Shown: positions 45,616 to 54,628 of the stretch, one piece after another
How the letters are laid out: every line of letters begins with the position of its first letter
Numbering within the stretch: position 1 is the stretch's first letter
Assembly (NCBI GenBank): GCA_963578605.1
Contig: CAUZEA010000008.1
Coordinates: 1-64,000, forward strand
Direction of reading: 5' to 3'
DNA: 64,000 bases
Source of the DNA: JAKVCB01 sp963578605
Lineage (GTDB): Bacteria; Planctomycetota; Planctomycetia; Pirellulales; Lacipirellulaceae
Notes under the pieces: model-generated
The model's database searches: none
What the model saw: the letters and a program-made list of their open reading frames with translations, nothing else
What the model was told of the DNA's origin: nothing
Position numbers and translations under genes: made by a program

Positions 45616-46323
45616 CTAGTAGGCAGCCGCGTTGGTTTCTCCCGCTGCAATTTCCTGCGTACCACTGGTTCCCAGTCGCGTTGCCCCCAGGGTGACGAAG
45701 GTTTGGGCGTCTTCGATCGTGCGGATTCCGCCAGATGCCTTCACGCCGACTTGCTCACTGCAATGGGTGCGCATCAATTGAATATCGTGCCTGGTGGCAC
45801 CGGTCGAAATGAGTTGCCCAGAGGCATTCTTCACGAACCCGAATCCAGTCGAGGTTTTTACAAACGCCGCACCAACGCTCTCACAGATCTTGCAGAGACG
45901 TATTTTTGTCTCGTCATCGGGTAGCAGCCCCGTTTCGAAGATTACCTTGGTGATGGCACCGGCGGTCCGAGCCGACGCCACCACGGCGTCTATGTCGGAC
46001 TGCACATAATCCCAATCTCCCGATAGCACCTTGCCAACATTAACCACCATGTCGACTTCCTGAGCTCCCTGCGCGCAGGCTGCCTGGGTCTCGGCCAGTT
46101 TAGCGGCGGTCGAAGTTCCCCCGTGGGGAAATCCAATGACGGTGCCGACGTGCACGTTTGAGTTGCTGAGCTCTTCGGCAGCGAGAACGACATGCGATGG
46201 TTTCACGCAAATGCTTGCCGTACCCAAAGCATCACATAGCTGACAGGCTGTACGAACATCGCGATCGGTTTGGGTCGGTTGCAAAACCGCGTGGTCAATC
46301 AGCTTGACAAGCGAACCAGACAT
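45616..46323 (-). CDS. deoC: Deoxyribose-phosphate aldolase
   Basis: The 235-aa protein matches DeoC: 'KLIDHAVLQPTQTDRDV', 'VGTVIGFPHGGTSTAAKLAE', 'GAQEVDMVVNVG', 'KVIFETGLL', and the Schiff-base Lys in 'GAAFVKTSTGFGF'. It splits 2-deoxyribose-5-phosphate into acetaldehyde and glyceraldehyde-3-phosphate, feeding DNA sugars to glycolysis. ATG 46323 is preferred since the upstream 29 codons are not conserved. No phosphopentomutase (deoB), which should link deoA/PNP products to DeoC, was recognised in the window. Confidence 0.94.
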   Translation of the reverse strand: MSGSLVKLIDHAVLQPTQTDRDVRTACQLCDALGTASICVKPSHVVLAAEELSNSNVHVGTVIGFPHGGTSTAAKLAETQAACAQGAQEVDMVVNVGKVLSGDWDYVQSDIDAVVASARTAGAITKVIFETGLLPDDETKIRLCKICESVGAAFVKTSTGFGFVKNASGQLISTGATRHDIQLMRTHCSEQVGVKASGGIRTIEDAQTFVTLGATRLGTSGTQEIAAGETNAAAY

Positions 46324-46399
46324 ACCGGGAAGTCTTTTGGGTGAGGAAACAGCTTTTTCAGTTGGTGCTGCAAAAACCAGGCGACGTTCATGAAAAGGC

Positions 46400-47464
46400 T
46401 TAGTCGGCACCGGTTTTGACGGGAAGTTCCAGGTCTACCACAATCGGATAATGGTCGGAAGTATCGATAGAAATCGAGTGCGAAATGAACACGCGTTTGA
46501 CATGGGGCATGAGTTGTTTGTCAATGAGAATGTGGTCGATCATTGTGTAAACATCTTCGCCATCATGGGCTCCGTTCTCGTTCCAGTCCCAGTGCGATGT
46601 AAATCGATCGGACTGGCGGACAATGCGTTCCGCCACATTCACGAGTTCATCGCCTTCGGATGCGTGATCGAAATCCTTGAGTTTACGGAGTACATTTGTC
46701 GAGGTTGCGCGGGTTTCATCGCGGTCAAGTACGTCCGCATCGTAGTCATTAATGTCTCCCAGCACGATCGGAATATAACGAAGTGGTAAGACCTCTGTAC
46801 GCAGGATCCGCCCGGCAACATCAGCTTCGGCCGAACGTTTGGCATTTGCATATTCGTTTTGTGGGTTGGATTTCAGGTGCAGGCCTAAAAAGGCCAGCTT
46901 GTGGCCGCCAATTGTGAAACAGTAAAGGCAATTTCTCGAAATCGACGTGGTCCGCTGACTCGGTTTTCCATTGCGGTCCGTGAACCGGTAGCTTTGCCGC
47001 CACTTCGGGTCATTCGCTTCGGAGAAGAATGTACGGATCGCCTCGCCTGCGATCAGGTCGGGTTTGTACCGACTGATCAACGCGACGTCGAGTTCTGTGT
47101 AGGTGTCGTTACACTCGACATGGTAACCTCGGTAGTCTGTGAGACCTTTTTCGTGGAGGATTTTGACGAGCTGGTCGAGAGTTTCGCGCGAGGTCACTTC
47201 CACGAGGTTGAGAATGTCAGGATTCAACGTTTCGATCACCGCGGCTACCCGTTCCAGGTGCATCCGCCGGGCGCGATCAAAGCGATATTTATGGATATTA
47301 CCAGAGGGCGCCTGTGGAGCGGTGAGGATTTCGGCGTTAAACGTGGCGATGCGAAGCGGAATGACCTGCCTGGCTGGCGGGCCAGGTTGGGCTGGCAGTC
47401 GCTCAGTGGAGCAGCCAATTTGAATAGCAGCCAGAACAAAGGTGAGCACCAGGTGCTTCGTCAT
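46400..47464 (-). CDS. EEP-family lipoprotein (probable surface nuclease)
   Basis: The 354-aa protein begins with a lipoprotein-like signal (MTKHLVLTFVLAAIQIGC, possible lipobox ending at Cys18). The EEP fold follows: 'LRIATFNAEILTAP', 'PDILNLVEVTSRE', 'LAFLGLHLKSNPQNEYA', 'YIPIVLGDINDYDADV' and 'DTSDHYPIVVDLEL'. It probably cleaves nucleic acids or phosphoesters at the cell surface. It is the first gene of the minus-strand salvage operon, which fits a role in freeing nucleotides for uptake. It resembles the exported EEP protein at 38036 but is not a close copy. Confidence 0.85.
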   Translation of the reverse strand: MTKHLVLTFVLAAIQIGCSTERLPAQPGPPARQVIPLRIATFNAEILTAPQAPSGNIHKYRFDRARRMHLERVAAVIETLNPDILNLVEVTSRETLDQLVKILHEKGLTDYRGYHVECNDTYTELDVALISRYKPDLIAGEAIRTFFSEANDPKWRQSYRFTDRNGKPSQRTTSISRNCLYCFTIGGHKLAFLGLHLKSNPQNEYANAKRSAEADVAGRILRTEVLPLRYIPIVLGDINDYDADVLDRDETRATSTNVLRKLKDFDHASEGDELVNVAERIVRQSDRFTSHWDWNENGAHDGEDVYTMIDHILIDKQLMPHVKRVFISHSISIDTSDHYPIVVDLELPVKTGAD

Positions 47465-47601
47465 GGTCAGCAACAAGTTGAATTGGCACCAAGGAAAATC
47501 AGGGCAGAGTGACCCTCTCCTTGGCGGGAGTTGGCAGATACGGTGGACCGATGATTGCACCGGTCCCGGACACTCATTTTCGCACAGATGACCGTTCGCC
47601 G

Positions 47602-48585
47602 CTACAGGCTGTCTGCCGAAATGATTTCGCGTCCGGCCAGCGTGAAAAGTGAAACAAAAATCTGGGCCGAGATGTCATCGGTATGAAACCGAACGGTCCC
47701 ATCGGCATAGGCCACGTTGGTCCCGTTACCGTGAAAACTGTACGGATTCGAAACGTTGTCACAGTTAATCAACTGCTCGCTCCCACAGAACGTGTCGATC
47801 GACATGGTCGTACGTTGACTTGCCCAGCGAAAACGGCTGTTGACGCTGGTATTCTCTTCTCCATAGCCGACATTACGGTCCATGAGAATCTGATCGATAC
47901 CGTAGATCTGCGGTTTGCCTGCCGACTCAAACCACAGCCAGGTGTTTGAAAGACCATCTTTCACGTGCGCCGGTCGGACCAGCCTTCGATCGCTTCGCTG
48001 CGGATCGATCTGTTTGTTTTGATCTAAAACAACCTTGTCTTCCTGCAGGATGCCACGCCACCGTCGAGGTCTCTTCTTCGCTTCAATAATCCCCGCATCG
48101 ATCAGTGGTTTCAGCCCACTGGAGGTGATGTTCAGGGTTTTCGCAGCCACGTAATCGGTAATGTGGTGGTGAGACCGCCCGCCGGGAGCCGACGGACAAA
48201 TAAGAATACCTCCCAGGTTTTGCTTGGTGTGATCTTCGTTGATCGGGTGATTCCAATCCCAGTCATAGTCGATCAAGTTGGCCGTGGTCCCTTCCTCGAA
48301 ATGAGGTAGCAGGAAGGAAATTCCGTTGTGCCGTGCGAAGGGGGGCTTCGTACCGTTGGCAACGGCTCCGATTCGCTCATTGGCTGCGGATGGAAACCTG
48401 GTTTGAATCGTTTCGAAATTGAGAGTCGCCAGGGCCAGGTTCTTCAGGTGGTTCTGGCACTCGGCGCGGCGCGCCGATTCTCGCGTCGCTTGCACCGCCG
48501 GCAAGAGCAGGGCAATCAGAACGCCAATGATTGAAATGACCACTAACATTTCAACCAGCGTAAAAGCATGGGGGGGCTTACACAT
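47602..48585 (-). CDS. DUF1559 protein with prepilin-type N-terminus
   Basis: The 327-aa protein starts 'MCKPPHAFTLVEMLVVISII', a type IV prepilin-like cleavage/methylation motif followed by a hydrophobic helix. DUF1559 follows, with 'ARRAECQNHLKNLALATLNF' just after the helix. At the C-terminus 'HGNGTNVAYADG' is the H-X9-DG motif of planctomycete type II-secretion pseudopilin-like proteins. Such paralogues are numerous in planctomycetes and probably form surface fibres or pseudopili. ATG 48585 is chosen because it precedes the motif at the usual distance. It does not look functionally tied to the salvage genes. Confidence 0.92.
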   Translation of the reverse strand: MCKPPHAFTLVEMLVVISIIGVLIALLLPAVQATRESARRAECQNHLKNLALATLNFETIQTRFPSAANERIGAVANGTKPPFARHNGISFLLPHFEEGTTANLIDYDWDWNHPINEDHTKQNLGGILICPSAPGGRSHHHITDYVAAKTLNITSSGLKPLIDAGIIEAKKRPRRWRGILQEDKVVLDQNKQIDPQRSDRRLVRPAHVKDGLSNTWLWFESAGKPQIYGIDQILMDRNVGYGEENTSVNSRFRWASQRTTMSIDTFCGSEQLINCDNVSNPYSFHGNGTNVAYADGTVRFHTDDISAQIFVSLFTLAGREIISADSL

Positions 48586-48751
48586 CAAGAAACGGTCCTC
48601 ACAAAGAGAGCCTGGCCGACAGGTTGGCTTGCCTATTTCAGCATAACGAAAAATGGGTAGAAGGGGGGCAAGACGAGCCGCTTTTTGGGCCAGATTCGGG
48701 GGTACCAGCGGCCGGGTACCAACGGGAAAGTATGAAGGGGACGTTACATTC

Positions 48752-48780
48752 AATATAATTGGCATCCCATTTTTGCCAAT
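48752..48780 (-). promoter_or_regulatory. Candidate promoter with overlapping palindrome
   Basis: On the minus strand TTGGCA (48779-48774) and TATATT (48757-48752) are spaced by 16 bases, a plausible sigma-70-type promoter for the DUF1559 gene about 165 bp downstream. The arms ATTGGCA (48758-48764) and TGCCAAT (48774-48780) form a perfect 7-bp inverted repeat covering the -35 box and spacer, which could be an operator. Confidence 0.35.
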
Positions 48781-48840
48781 ATTTTGTAAGCTGTTTTTTG
48801 AGAAATACTATAAAACATCGCGATATGGGGAGTACATCGT

Positions 48841-49614
48841 CTAATACTGAAAATGGCGGATTTTTTCGCCCTTTTCGCCAATCTCGGTCAGGGCATCGAT
48901 GCCAATCTGAAGGTGGACGTCCGACCAATCCCGCGTGACTTTGGCATCGCTTTTGGAAGTTTTGACTCCCTCCGGGGTGAGCGGCTTGTCGGAGACCAAC
49001 AGCAAAGCGCCGCGAGAAATCTGGTTTTTATGCCCGACCACAAAGATCGTGGCCGTCTCCATGTCGATCGCAATGGGGGAGTACCCTTTGAGTTGGTCGC
49101 GGAAAGCAGTGTCGTGTTCCCACACTCGACGATTCGTGGTGTATACCACTCCGGTCCGGTATTCCAGGCCTTGGTTGACCAGTTTTTGCGAGACAAACTT
49201 GTGCAACTTAAAGGAAGGCAAGGCGGGAACCAACGGATGGACATAGTCGTCGGAGGTTCCCTCACCGCGGATCGCACCGATGGGCAGGATGAAATGGCCG
49301 ATTTCTGTCGATTCTTTCAGACTTCCACATTTGCCAAGCAAGAGCACGCCCTTGGGTTGATAAGCGGTTAACAGGTCCATGATGGTTGCCGCGTTGGGCG
49401 AGCCCATACCAAAGCAAATCATGGTGAGCCCGTCCGAGTTGGTCGCAGCCTGCATGGGGCAGTCATCGCCGTAGATTTCGCAACCAAACTGCCTTGAAAA
49501 CCGGTTCAAATAGTCGCGAAAGTTTGTCAGCAGAACCCAGTTGCCAAACTCGTCCAGAGGCATGCCCGTGTAACGGGTGAGCCAATCCACAGCGATTTGG
49601 AGTTTTGTGACCAT
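48841..49614 (-). CDS. AMP nucleosidase (short type)
   Basis: The 257-aa protein matches the short AMP nucleosidases seen in Bacteroidetes: 'WLTRYTGMPLDEFGNWVLLT', 'MICFGMGSPNAATIMDLLTA', 'GVLLLGKCGSLKE', 'LPIGAIRGEGTSDDYVHP', 'YTTNRRVWEHD', 'AIDMETATIFVVG' and 'LLLVSDKPLTPEGVKTSKSD'. It hydrolyses AMP to adenine and ribose-5-phosphate. It lacks the N-terminal regulatory domain of E. coli Amn (about 480 aa). A related nucleoside phosphorylase role is possible, but the motif run favours AMP nucleosidase. Confidence 0.85.
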   Translation of the reverse strand: MVTKLQIAVDWLTRYTGMPLDEFGNWVLLTNFRDYLNRFSRQFGCEIYGDDCPMQAATNSDGLTMICFGMGSPNAATIMDLLTAYQPKGVLLLGKCGSLKESTEIGHFILPIGAIRGEGTSDDYVHPLVPALPSFKLHKFVSQKLVNQGLEYRTGVVYTTNRRVWEHDTAFRDQLKGYSPIAIDMETATIFVVGHKNQISRGALLLVSDKPLTPEGVKTSKSDAKVTRDWSDVHLQIGIDALTEIGEKGEKIRHFQY

Positions 49615-49927
49615 CGGGGAGGTCGTCGGTCGGGCCGGTTGGTGTTACGCGGGTTGCCAGGTCAACAGCTTGTTATTGCAGGCACAAGTTGTGGATCGTG
49701 CTTTGGTTGGTCTTGAGCTGTTTTTCTTAAGCAGTGGACAACCGCATTAATGTAACGTCTCAGCCAGAGTTCTCCAACGGTTGGTCTCGGTCGGCGGGGT
49801 TCAGGTGGCATCCAGGGGTCGAACAAACGCACCCAACCCAAGAGGTGGCCACCCGCCGAACGGGTCTCAACGAGGTCTCTTCTCAGCGTTTCCAGATCGA
49901 CGTTTCCAGGTCGGCGAGTCGCGACGG
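49615..49927. other. Intergenic region with no recognised feature
   Basis: About 310 bp upstream of the AMP nucleosidase gene and downstream of the thioredoxin gene. A plus-strand open frame that crosses it continues across the thioredoxin gene in antisense and is a shadow. No RNA gene or terminator was seen. Confidence 0.4.
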
Positions 49928-50446
49928 CTATTGCTGGCCAGTTGCCGACGGGTCCGCAGGTTTGCCGGCAGTTCGGTCACGGTTCTTGGCCAGTTCGGCC
50001 AGAGCGGGCCGGATTTTGAGGACAAACTTCTTGGGATCGGCAAAGCCTTCAATCCTGGTGATCAAGTCACCATTCGGGGCGATCAAGAGTGTTGTGGGGA
50101 AGGCACGAACCCCTAACTGCTCAACGAGTTTGGGGTTTTGCTCCTTCTTGATCTTGGCGGTTACAAAAAGCTCCCGAACGCTGGCCAGGATCTGCGGGTG
50201 GACGTAGGTTTCTACCTCCATCTTGTTGCAAAAATAACAGTTATTGGTCGATACGAACAGCAACAGGGGCCGTTGTGATTGTTGGACGGCTGTCCAGGCC
50301 TGGTCGACGTCGGTGTACGTAAAAATCTTGGTGTCGGCAGCGGTGGGTGTGACTGGCACTGCTGTTTGGGGTTGCGCCGAGCCATTTTGGGCAGTCAGAC
50401 AGGCAAAGCTGGCGACTAGCGTGAGCCGTTTCAAAAAACGGAGCAT
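49928..50446 (-). CDS. Exported thioredoxin-fold protein
   Basis: The 172-aa protein has a signal peptide ('FLKRLTLVASFACLTAQNGSA'-like start, here shown from residue 4 in part) and one thioredoxin domain with CYFC as the redox pair in 'VSTNNCYFCNKMEVETYVH'. The cis-Pro segment is 'VRAFPTTLLIAPNG'. It resembles DUF255/thioredoxin-7-like exported reductases more than cytosolic thioredoxin. ATG 50446 is chosen because it starts a good signal peptide; the longer frame would bury it. It probably acts in the periplasm on protein disulphides. Confidence 0.85.
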   Translation of the reverse strand: MLRFLKRLTLVASFACLTAQNGSAQPQTAVPVTPTAADTKIFTYTDVDQAWTAVQQSQRPLLLFVSTNNCYFCNKMEVETYVHPQILASVRELFVTAKIKKEQNPKLVEQLGVRAFPTTLLIAPNGDLITRIEGFADPKKFVLKIRPALAELAKNRDRTAGKPADPSATGQQ

Positions 50447-50612
50447 TTTGAGGGTTCCTTTGGCGGGTCCAAGACGGTCGGCACTGGTTGTGGTATCGGC
50501 CGGACGTACCGCCAAGTCACGTGATTCTGCCAACATAAACAGGTGACGACAGGGTGCCGAGGGCTGAAGTTGGCTAACACAATACCCAAAGCACGCATTT
50601 AGCCTGCACTTC

Positions 50613-51185
50613 TCAAACCGCACATCCCGCTTCACGTGCTTTTTGCACACCGACGTACGAGGCGTGTGCTTTGAGCAGCGTTTGCCTGAAAGTTTCCGGT
50701 CGAGGCACCGCCTCGATGCGGAAGGTTTCGGTTTGGCCCTGGTAAAAGATGAGGTCGCCGGCGTGATACCATGCTTGTCCCCAATGGGCCTCTGGTTTGA
50801 TGGAATCGAAGCGGTCCAGGGTAATACTTTTGATTTCCCCGCCGAAGGGATGTTCCTGAATCAGCCGTCGGTTGGTCAAACGGTAATGCCAACAAAACCA
50901 GTTGGTAACGCCCATCAAGACAAAGGGGAACCGCGGTAAACGCATGAGGAGATAGAGCGGGACGGTAAGTGGCGCGGTGACGATGGCGAGAATCCAGCCG
51001 ATGCGAATCGGTACGCCAAAAATGGGCTCCTGAAAGCCGAGTCGCCAGGAATAGATCGCCCCCAATAGCTGGCCAATTCGGAGCGGCCCAACGTGCAGGC
51101 TGGCCATCGATGGCCAAACGACCATTGTCGTCACTTCCTTGATTTGGGACGGGGCAACGCCCGCGATCGGTTGATGGGTAGCCAT
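50613..51185 (-). CDS. Membrane protein with bacterial PH-like domain
   Basis: The 190-aa protein has hydrophobic segments near residues 65-95 ('IGWILAIVTAPLTVPLYLLM' and following) and a C-terminal bacterial PH-like part: 'HYRLTNRRLIQEHPFGGEI', 'LDRFDSIKPEAHWGQAWYHA', 'DLIFYQGQTETFRIEAVPRP'. The 'YRLTNRRL' and 'L...DSI' spacing is typical of YdbS/YdbT-like PH domains. Probably an inner-membrane protein with a cytoplasmic PH fold. ATG 51185 is preferred to TTG 51197. Function unknown. Confidence 0.75.
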   Translation of the reverse strand: MATHQPIAGVAPSQIKEVTTMVVWPSMASLHVGPLRIGQLLGAIYSWRLGFQEPIFGVPIRIGWILAIVTAPLTVPLYLLMRLPRFPFVLMGVTNWFCWHYRLTNRRLIQEHPFGGEIKSITLDRFDSIKPEAHWGQAWYHAGDLIFYQGQTETFRIEAVPRPETFRQTLLKAHASYVGVQKAREAGCAV

Positions 51186-51322
51186 GGGGCAATTCAAGTC
51201 GGCGGGGTGTGGGATCCGAGGTCGCTGCTGGAGTGTTGGAGGAGGCGATCCCGCTTACAGCGAACGTTAACAGACCGCAACCCGTTTGGCTAGGTCTGTC
51301 CAAAACGACTAAGCTGGTCAGC

Positions 51323-51838
51323 ATGTGCCCGCCCCATCCTGCCGCCCTGTCGGCCGAGAAACTTCTAGCCGCTTGTGATACCCGTCGCCTGCGACGGAGT
51401 GGTCCCGGTGGCCAGCACCGCAACAAAGTTGAGACAGCGGTGGTCCTCACTCACCGCCCGACCGGTATTTCGGCGCAGGCAAGTGAGCGGCGTAGCCAGT
51501 CAGCCAATCAACGTCGGGCCCTGTTCCGTCTACGAATCGAACTTGCCCTACACGTCCGCCGTCCCCTTGACACAACCGAGCAGGGCCACCCCAGCGGGCG
51601 GTGGCAAACTCGGATTCGTGGCGGGCGGATCTCCGTCAACACGGGTCACGAAGATTTTCCTGCGCTGGTTGCTGAAGCCTTGGATATTCTCGACGCAGCG
51701 GAGTTTGATTTTTCAGCGGCGGCCCGCCAACTCCAAGTGACATCCTCGCAACTCGGCAAATTCTTGAAACTGGAGCCAGTGGTCTGGCAACTGGTCAGTG
51801 CCGAGCGGCAAAAGCGTGGCTTGCGGCCCCTCAAGTAA
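51323..51838 (+). CDS. Release-factor-like protein with GGQ domain
   Basis: The 171-aa protein consists of little more than an RF-1 type peptidyl-hydrolysis domain: 'RRLRRSGPGGQHRNKVETAV' carries the GGQ, followed by 'VLTHRPTGISAQASERRSQS' and 'NQRRALFRLRIELAL'. The codon-recognition domains of RF1/RF2 are absent. It resembles ArfB/ICT1-like rescue factors or the PrfH-like small family, but the long basic C-terminal tail of ArfB is not clear; the end is helical ('RQLQVTSSQLGKFLKLEP'). It may release peptides from stalled ribosomes. ATG 51323 is chosen from the domain start. Confidence 0.82.
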   Translation: MCPPHPAALSAEKLLAACDTRRLRRSGPGGQHRNKVETAVVLTHRPTGISAQASERRSQSANQRRALFRLRIELALHVRRPLDTTEQGHPSGRWQTRIRGGRISVNTGHEDFPALVAEALDILDAAEFDFSAAARQLQVTSSQLGKFLKLEPVVWQLVSAERQKRGLRPLK

Positions 51839-52012
51839 CCCTTTTGGACCGGTTCGCTTCCAGGGGCTCTTGTGTTGCGTTGACCGGCGCACCGCACGTA
51901 GAATCGTGCCAGGATTGGTCAATATTTGCAACCAAACCAGAAGGCGACGTCGAAACGGTTGTGCCGCGGATCTTCCGCAGCGTCTCCCTGCCAGCGTGTG
52001 GTCTTATTCCTT

Positions 52013-52699
52013 ATGCACATCTGCTTGTTTGATATTGATGGAACCATTCTCCTCACGGGCGGTGCCGGCATGGAGGCATTTCGCCGCACCTTTGCCGAAG
52101 AGTTTGGTGTTGACTCAATCAGCGGCGACGTCTCATTTGCGGGTCGTAGCGACCGGGCGATTGCAACCGACCTCTTCCACGCGCATGGCATCGATCCGTC
52201 ACTCGAGAACTGGGAGCGGTTTTGTACCGGCTATATCACCCGTGTCGATGAGGAGCTGCCGCGGCATGAAGGAACCGTTTTGCATGGTGTCGAAGCGTTG
52301 CTGTCCGAATTGACGCTCCGCGACGACGTGTTAATCGGACTGCTGACGGGTAATGTTCGCGAAACCGCTTGCAGAAAGCTCAGTCACCACGACTTGTGGC
52401 ACCTGTTTGCGTTTGGAGGGTTTGGCGACCATCACTTCGATCGCAACCTGATCGCGGCCGAGGCTCTCGCCGCGGCAGTGGAGCATGCGGCTGCGGAGGG
52501 GGTCCAGCGCGAGTCGCTCGGTACGGTTCTGGTTTTCGGCGACACGCTTAATGACATTCGTTGTGCCCGCTCGATTGGGGCCAAAGTGGTGGCCGTGTCG
52601 ACCGGTCAAAGCAGTGCCGAAGTGCTCCAGCAAGGAAAGCCCGATTTGCTACTCGAAACGCTGGAGCGGACCGAGCGAATTTTGCAGTTGCTGTCGTAG
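52013..52699 (+). CDS. HAD family hydrolase (phosphoglycolate phosphatase-like)
   Basis: The 228-aa protein has HAD motifs I 'CLFDIDGTILLTGGAG' (nucleophile Asp near residue 6 and DxD), II 'LIGLLTGNVRE', and the late 'VFGDTLNDIRCARSIGAKVV' (motifs III/IV). A four-helix cap lies between motifs I and II. It is Gph/PGMB-like and could act on phosphoglycolate or another small phosphoester. It lies 124 bp before polX on the same strand. Substrate unproven. Confidence 0.88.
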   Translation: MHICLFDIDGTILLTGGAGMEAFRRTFAEEFGVDSISGDVSFAGRSDRAIATDLFHAHGIDPSLENWERFCTGYITRVDEELPRHEGTVLHGVEALLSELTLRDDVLIGLLTGNVRETACRKLSHHDLWHLFAFGGFGDHHFDRNLIAAEALAAAVEHAAAEGVQRESLGTVLVFGDTLNDIRCARSIGAKVVAVSTGQSSAEVLQQGKPDLLLETLERTERILQLLS

Positions 52700-52822
52700 C
52701 TGACGCCAGCGCAGCGATTATCGATGGAATTGGCTCCTGGTCCCCTCCAGATGACGAACTGTTCGTGGTGCCCCGCGCGATCGCACCTGTTGTCAACTCG
52801 CGGCATGTTTTACCATGACGTC

Positions 52823-54565
52823 ATGAACAATCAGGCGATTGCCGCGGTTCTTGAGCAGGTTGCCGACCTGCTCGAATTTCAGAATTCCAACCCGTTCCGA
52901 GTGCGGGCGTATCGTGGTGCGGCGCGACGCATCCAGGATTTTCCCGAACCGCTCTCGGTTATCGTGGCCGATGGAGAACGCCACTTGACCGACCTGGACG
53001 GTATTGGCAAAGAGATGGCGGCCAAAATCGTCGAACTCCTGCAGACAGGAAAGTTGTCTCTGCTCGAGGAGTTGCGGGAACAAGTTCCCGATGAAGTTTT
53101 CGCGTTGCTGCGGATTCCTGGCTTGGGGCCCAAAAAAGCTGCCGTACTTTACAAGGAACTTGGCATCGCCTCACTGGAGATGCTCCGCGCGGCGTGCGAA
53201 GCTCAGCAAGTCCGCACGCTGAAAGGATTTGGGGCCAAGACCGAAGAAACAATCCTCGCGGGTATCCCACTGGCCGAGCAGGCGGGAAAACGTATCTACT
53301 GGGCAGAGGCCGACAATATCGCACGACAGTTACTGGAACACATCCGTGGTGAAAAGAATATCGGTAAAATTGAATTTGCCGGGAGCTACCGTCGGGGACG
53401 CGAAACGGTTGGCGATCTTGATTTATTGGTCGATGCCAGTCCCAGTGGACCGGTGATGGATCGATTGGCTGAGTTTGACGGTGTGACCGATATCCTTGCC
53501 CGCGGCGGGACAAAAATGTCGGTGCGGCTGGAAAGTGGTTTGCAAATCGATCTCCGCGTCGTACCGGCCGAGTCGTTTGGTGCCGCCTTGCAGTACTTCA
53601 CTGGCTCCAAGGACCACAACGTCGTGCTCCGGGGAATGGCGAAAGAGCGTGGGCTGAAGATTAACGAGTACGGCGTTTATCGGGTCGACAAAGACCAGCC
53701 CGATGTCGACGGCGAGTCACTTGCCGGGCGAACCGAGGAAGACGTTTATGCGGTTCTGGAACTTCCTTGTTTTCCTCCGGAGATTCGCGAGGCACGGCAG
53801 GAGTTTCGTTGGGCCAAGGAGGGAAAGCTTCCGGAACTGATCGAGTTGGATGATATCGTCGGCGATTTGCACATGCATACGACCGCAACCGACGGGAAAG
53901 CGACCTTGCGGGAAATGGCCGCTGCTGCCCGTGACCGCGGCTTGCACTACATCGCGATTACCGACCATTCCAAGCGGGTTTCCATGGCTCGAGGTCTTGA
54001 TGAAAAGCGGCTTCGCAGGCAGTGGAAGGAAGTCGATCAGCTGAATGACGAACTGGACGATCTTCTCGTGCTCAAAGGAGTCGAGTGCGATGTCCTTGAG
54101 AAAGGTGGGATGGATTTACCAGACGGTGTTCTCGCCGAGGCCGACTGGGTTGTCGCCAGCCTGCATTACGGACAGAACCAGCCACGCGCCCAGATTATGG
54201 CGAGATTGCTGGAAGCGATCGAGCATCCCCATGTATCGATCATTGGGCACCCGACGGGACGTTTGATCAATCGTCGTGAGCCGTATGACGTCGATATGGA
54301 GCAAATCATTGTGGCTGCTGCCGAGCAGGGAAAGTTGCTGGAGTTGAACGCGAATCCCGCCCGGCTTGATCTGAACGACGTACACCTGGCAGCAGCCAGC
54401 CGTCACCACGTTCCCGTGGTCATCAGTACCGATGCGCACTCGGTCGCTGGCCTGGACGTCATGCGCTACGGTGTGCTGCAAGCACGGCGGGCAGGGCTTA
54501 CCAGAAATGACGTTGCCAACACGCTACCCTGGGAGCAGGTTTGCAGGCTGATTGGCAATTTGTAA
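52823..54565 (+). CDS. polX: DNA polymerase/3'-5' exonuclease PolX
   Basis: The 580-aa protein is a bacterial PolX. The N-terminal helix-hairpin-helix part ('NPFRVRAYRGAARRIQDFPE', 'LLRIPGLGPKKAAVLYKELG') is followed by the polymerase palm with 'GSYRRGRETVGDLDLLVDA' (catalytic Asp pair), then a C-terminal PHP domain ('DLHMHTTATDGKATLREMAA', 'GVECDVL', 'IGHPTGRLINRREPY', 'STDAHSVAGLDVMRYGV'). ATG 52823 gives the usual family start and length. It performs gap filling in base-excision repair and 3' end trimming. Confidence 0.95.
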   Translation: MNNQAIAAVLEQVADLLEFQNSNPFRVRAYRGAARRIQDFPEPLSVIVADGERHLTDLDGIGKEMAAKIVELLQTGKLSLLEELREQVPDEVFALLRIPGLGPKKAAVLYKELGIASLEMLRAACEAQQVRTLKGFGAKTEETILAGIPLAEQAGKRIYWAEADNIARQLLEHIRGEKNIGKIEFAGSYRRGRETVGDLDLLVDASPSGPVMDRLAEFDGVTDILARGGTKMSVRLESGLQIDLRVVPAESFGAALQYFTGSKDHNVVLRGMAKERGLKINEYGVYRVDKDQPDVDGESLAGRTEEDVYAVLELPCFPPEIREARQEFRWAKEGKLPELIELDDIVGDLHMHTTATDGKATLREMAAAARDRGLHYIAITDHSKRVSMARGLDEKRLRRQWKEVDQLNDELDDLLVLKGVECDVLEKGGMDLPDGVLAEADWVVASLHYGQNQPRAQIMARLLEAIEHPHVSIIGHPTGRLINRREPYDVDMEQIIVAAAEQGKLLELNANPARLDLNDVHLAAASRHHVPVVISTDAHSVAGLDVMRYGVLQARRAGLTRNDVANTLPWEQVCRLIGNL

Positions 54566-54628
54566 GAGTACCTGGTGCAGGGCTGCTTTGCCGACAGTTG
54601 GGGACGACGGCTGAGGGTGTTCGATAGC

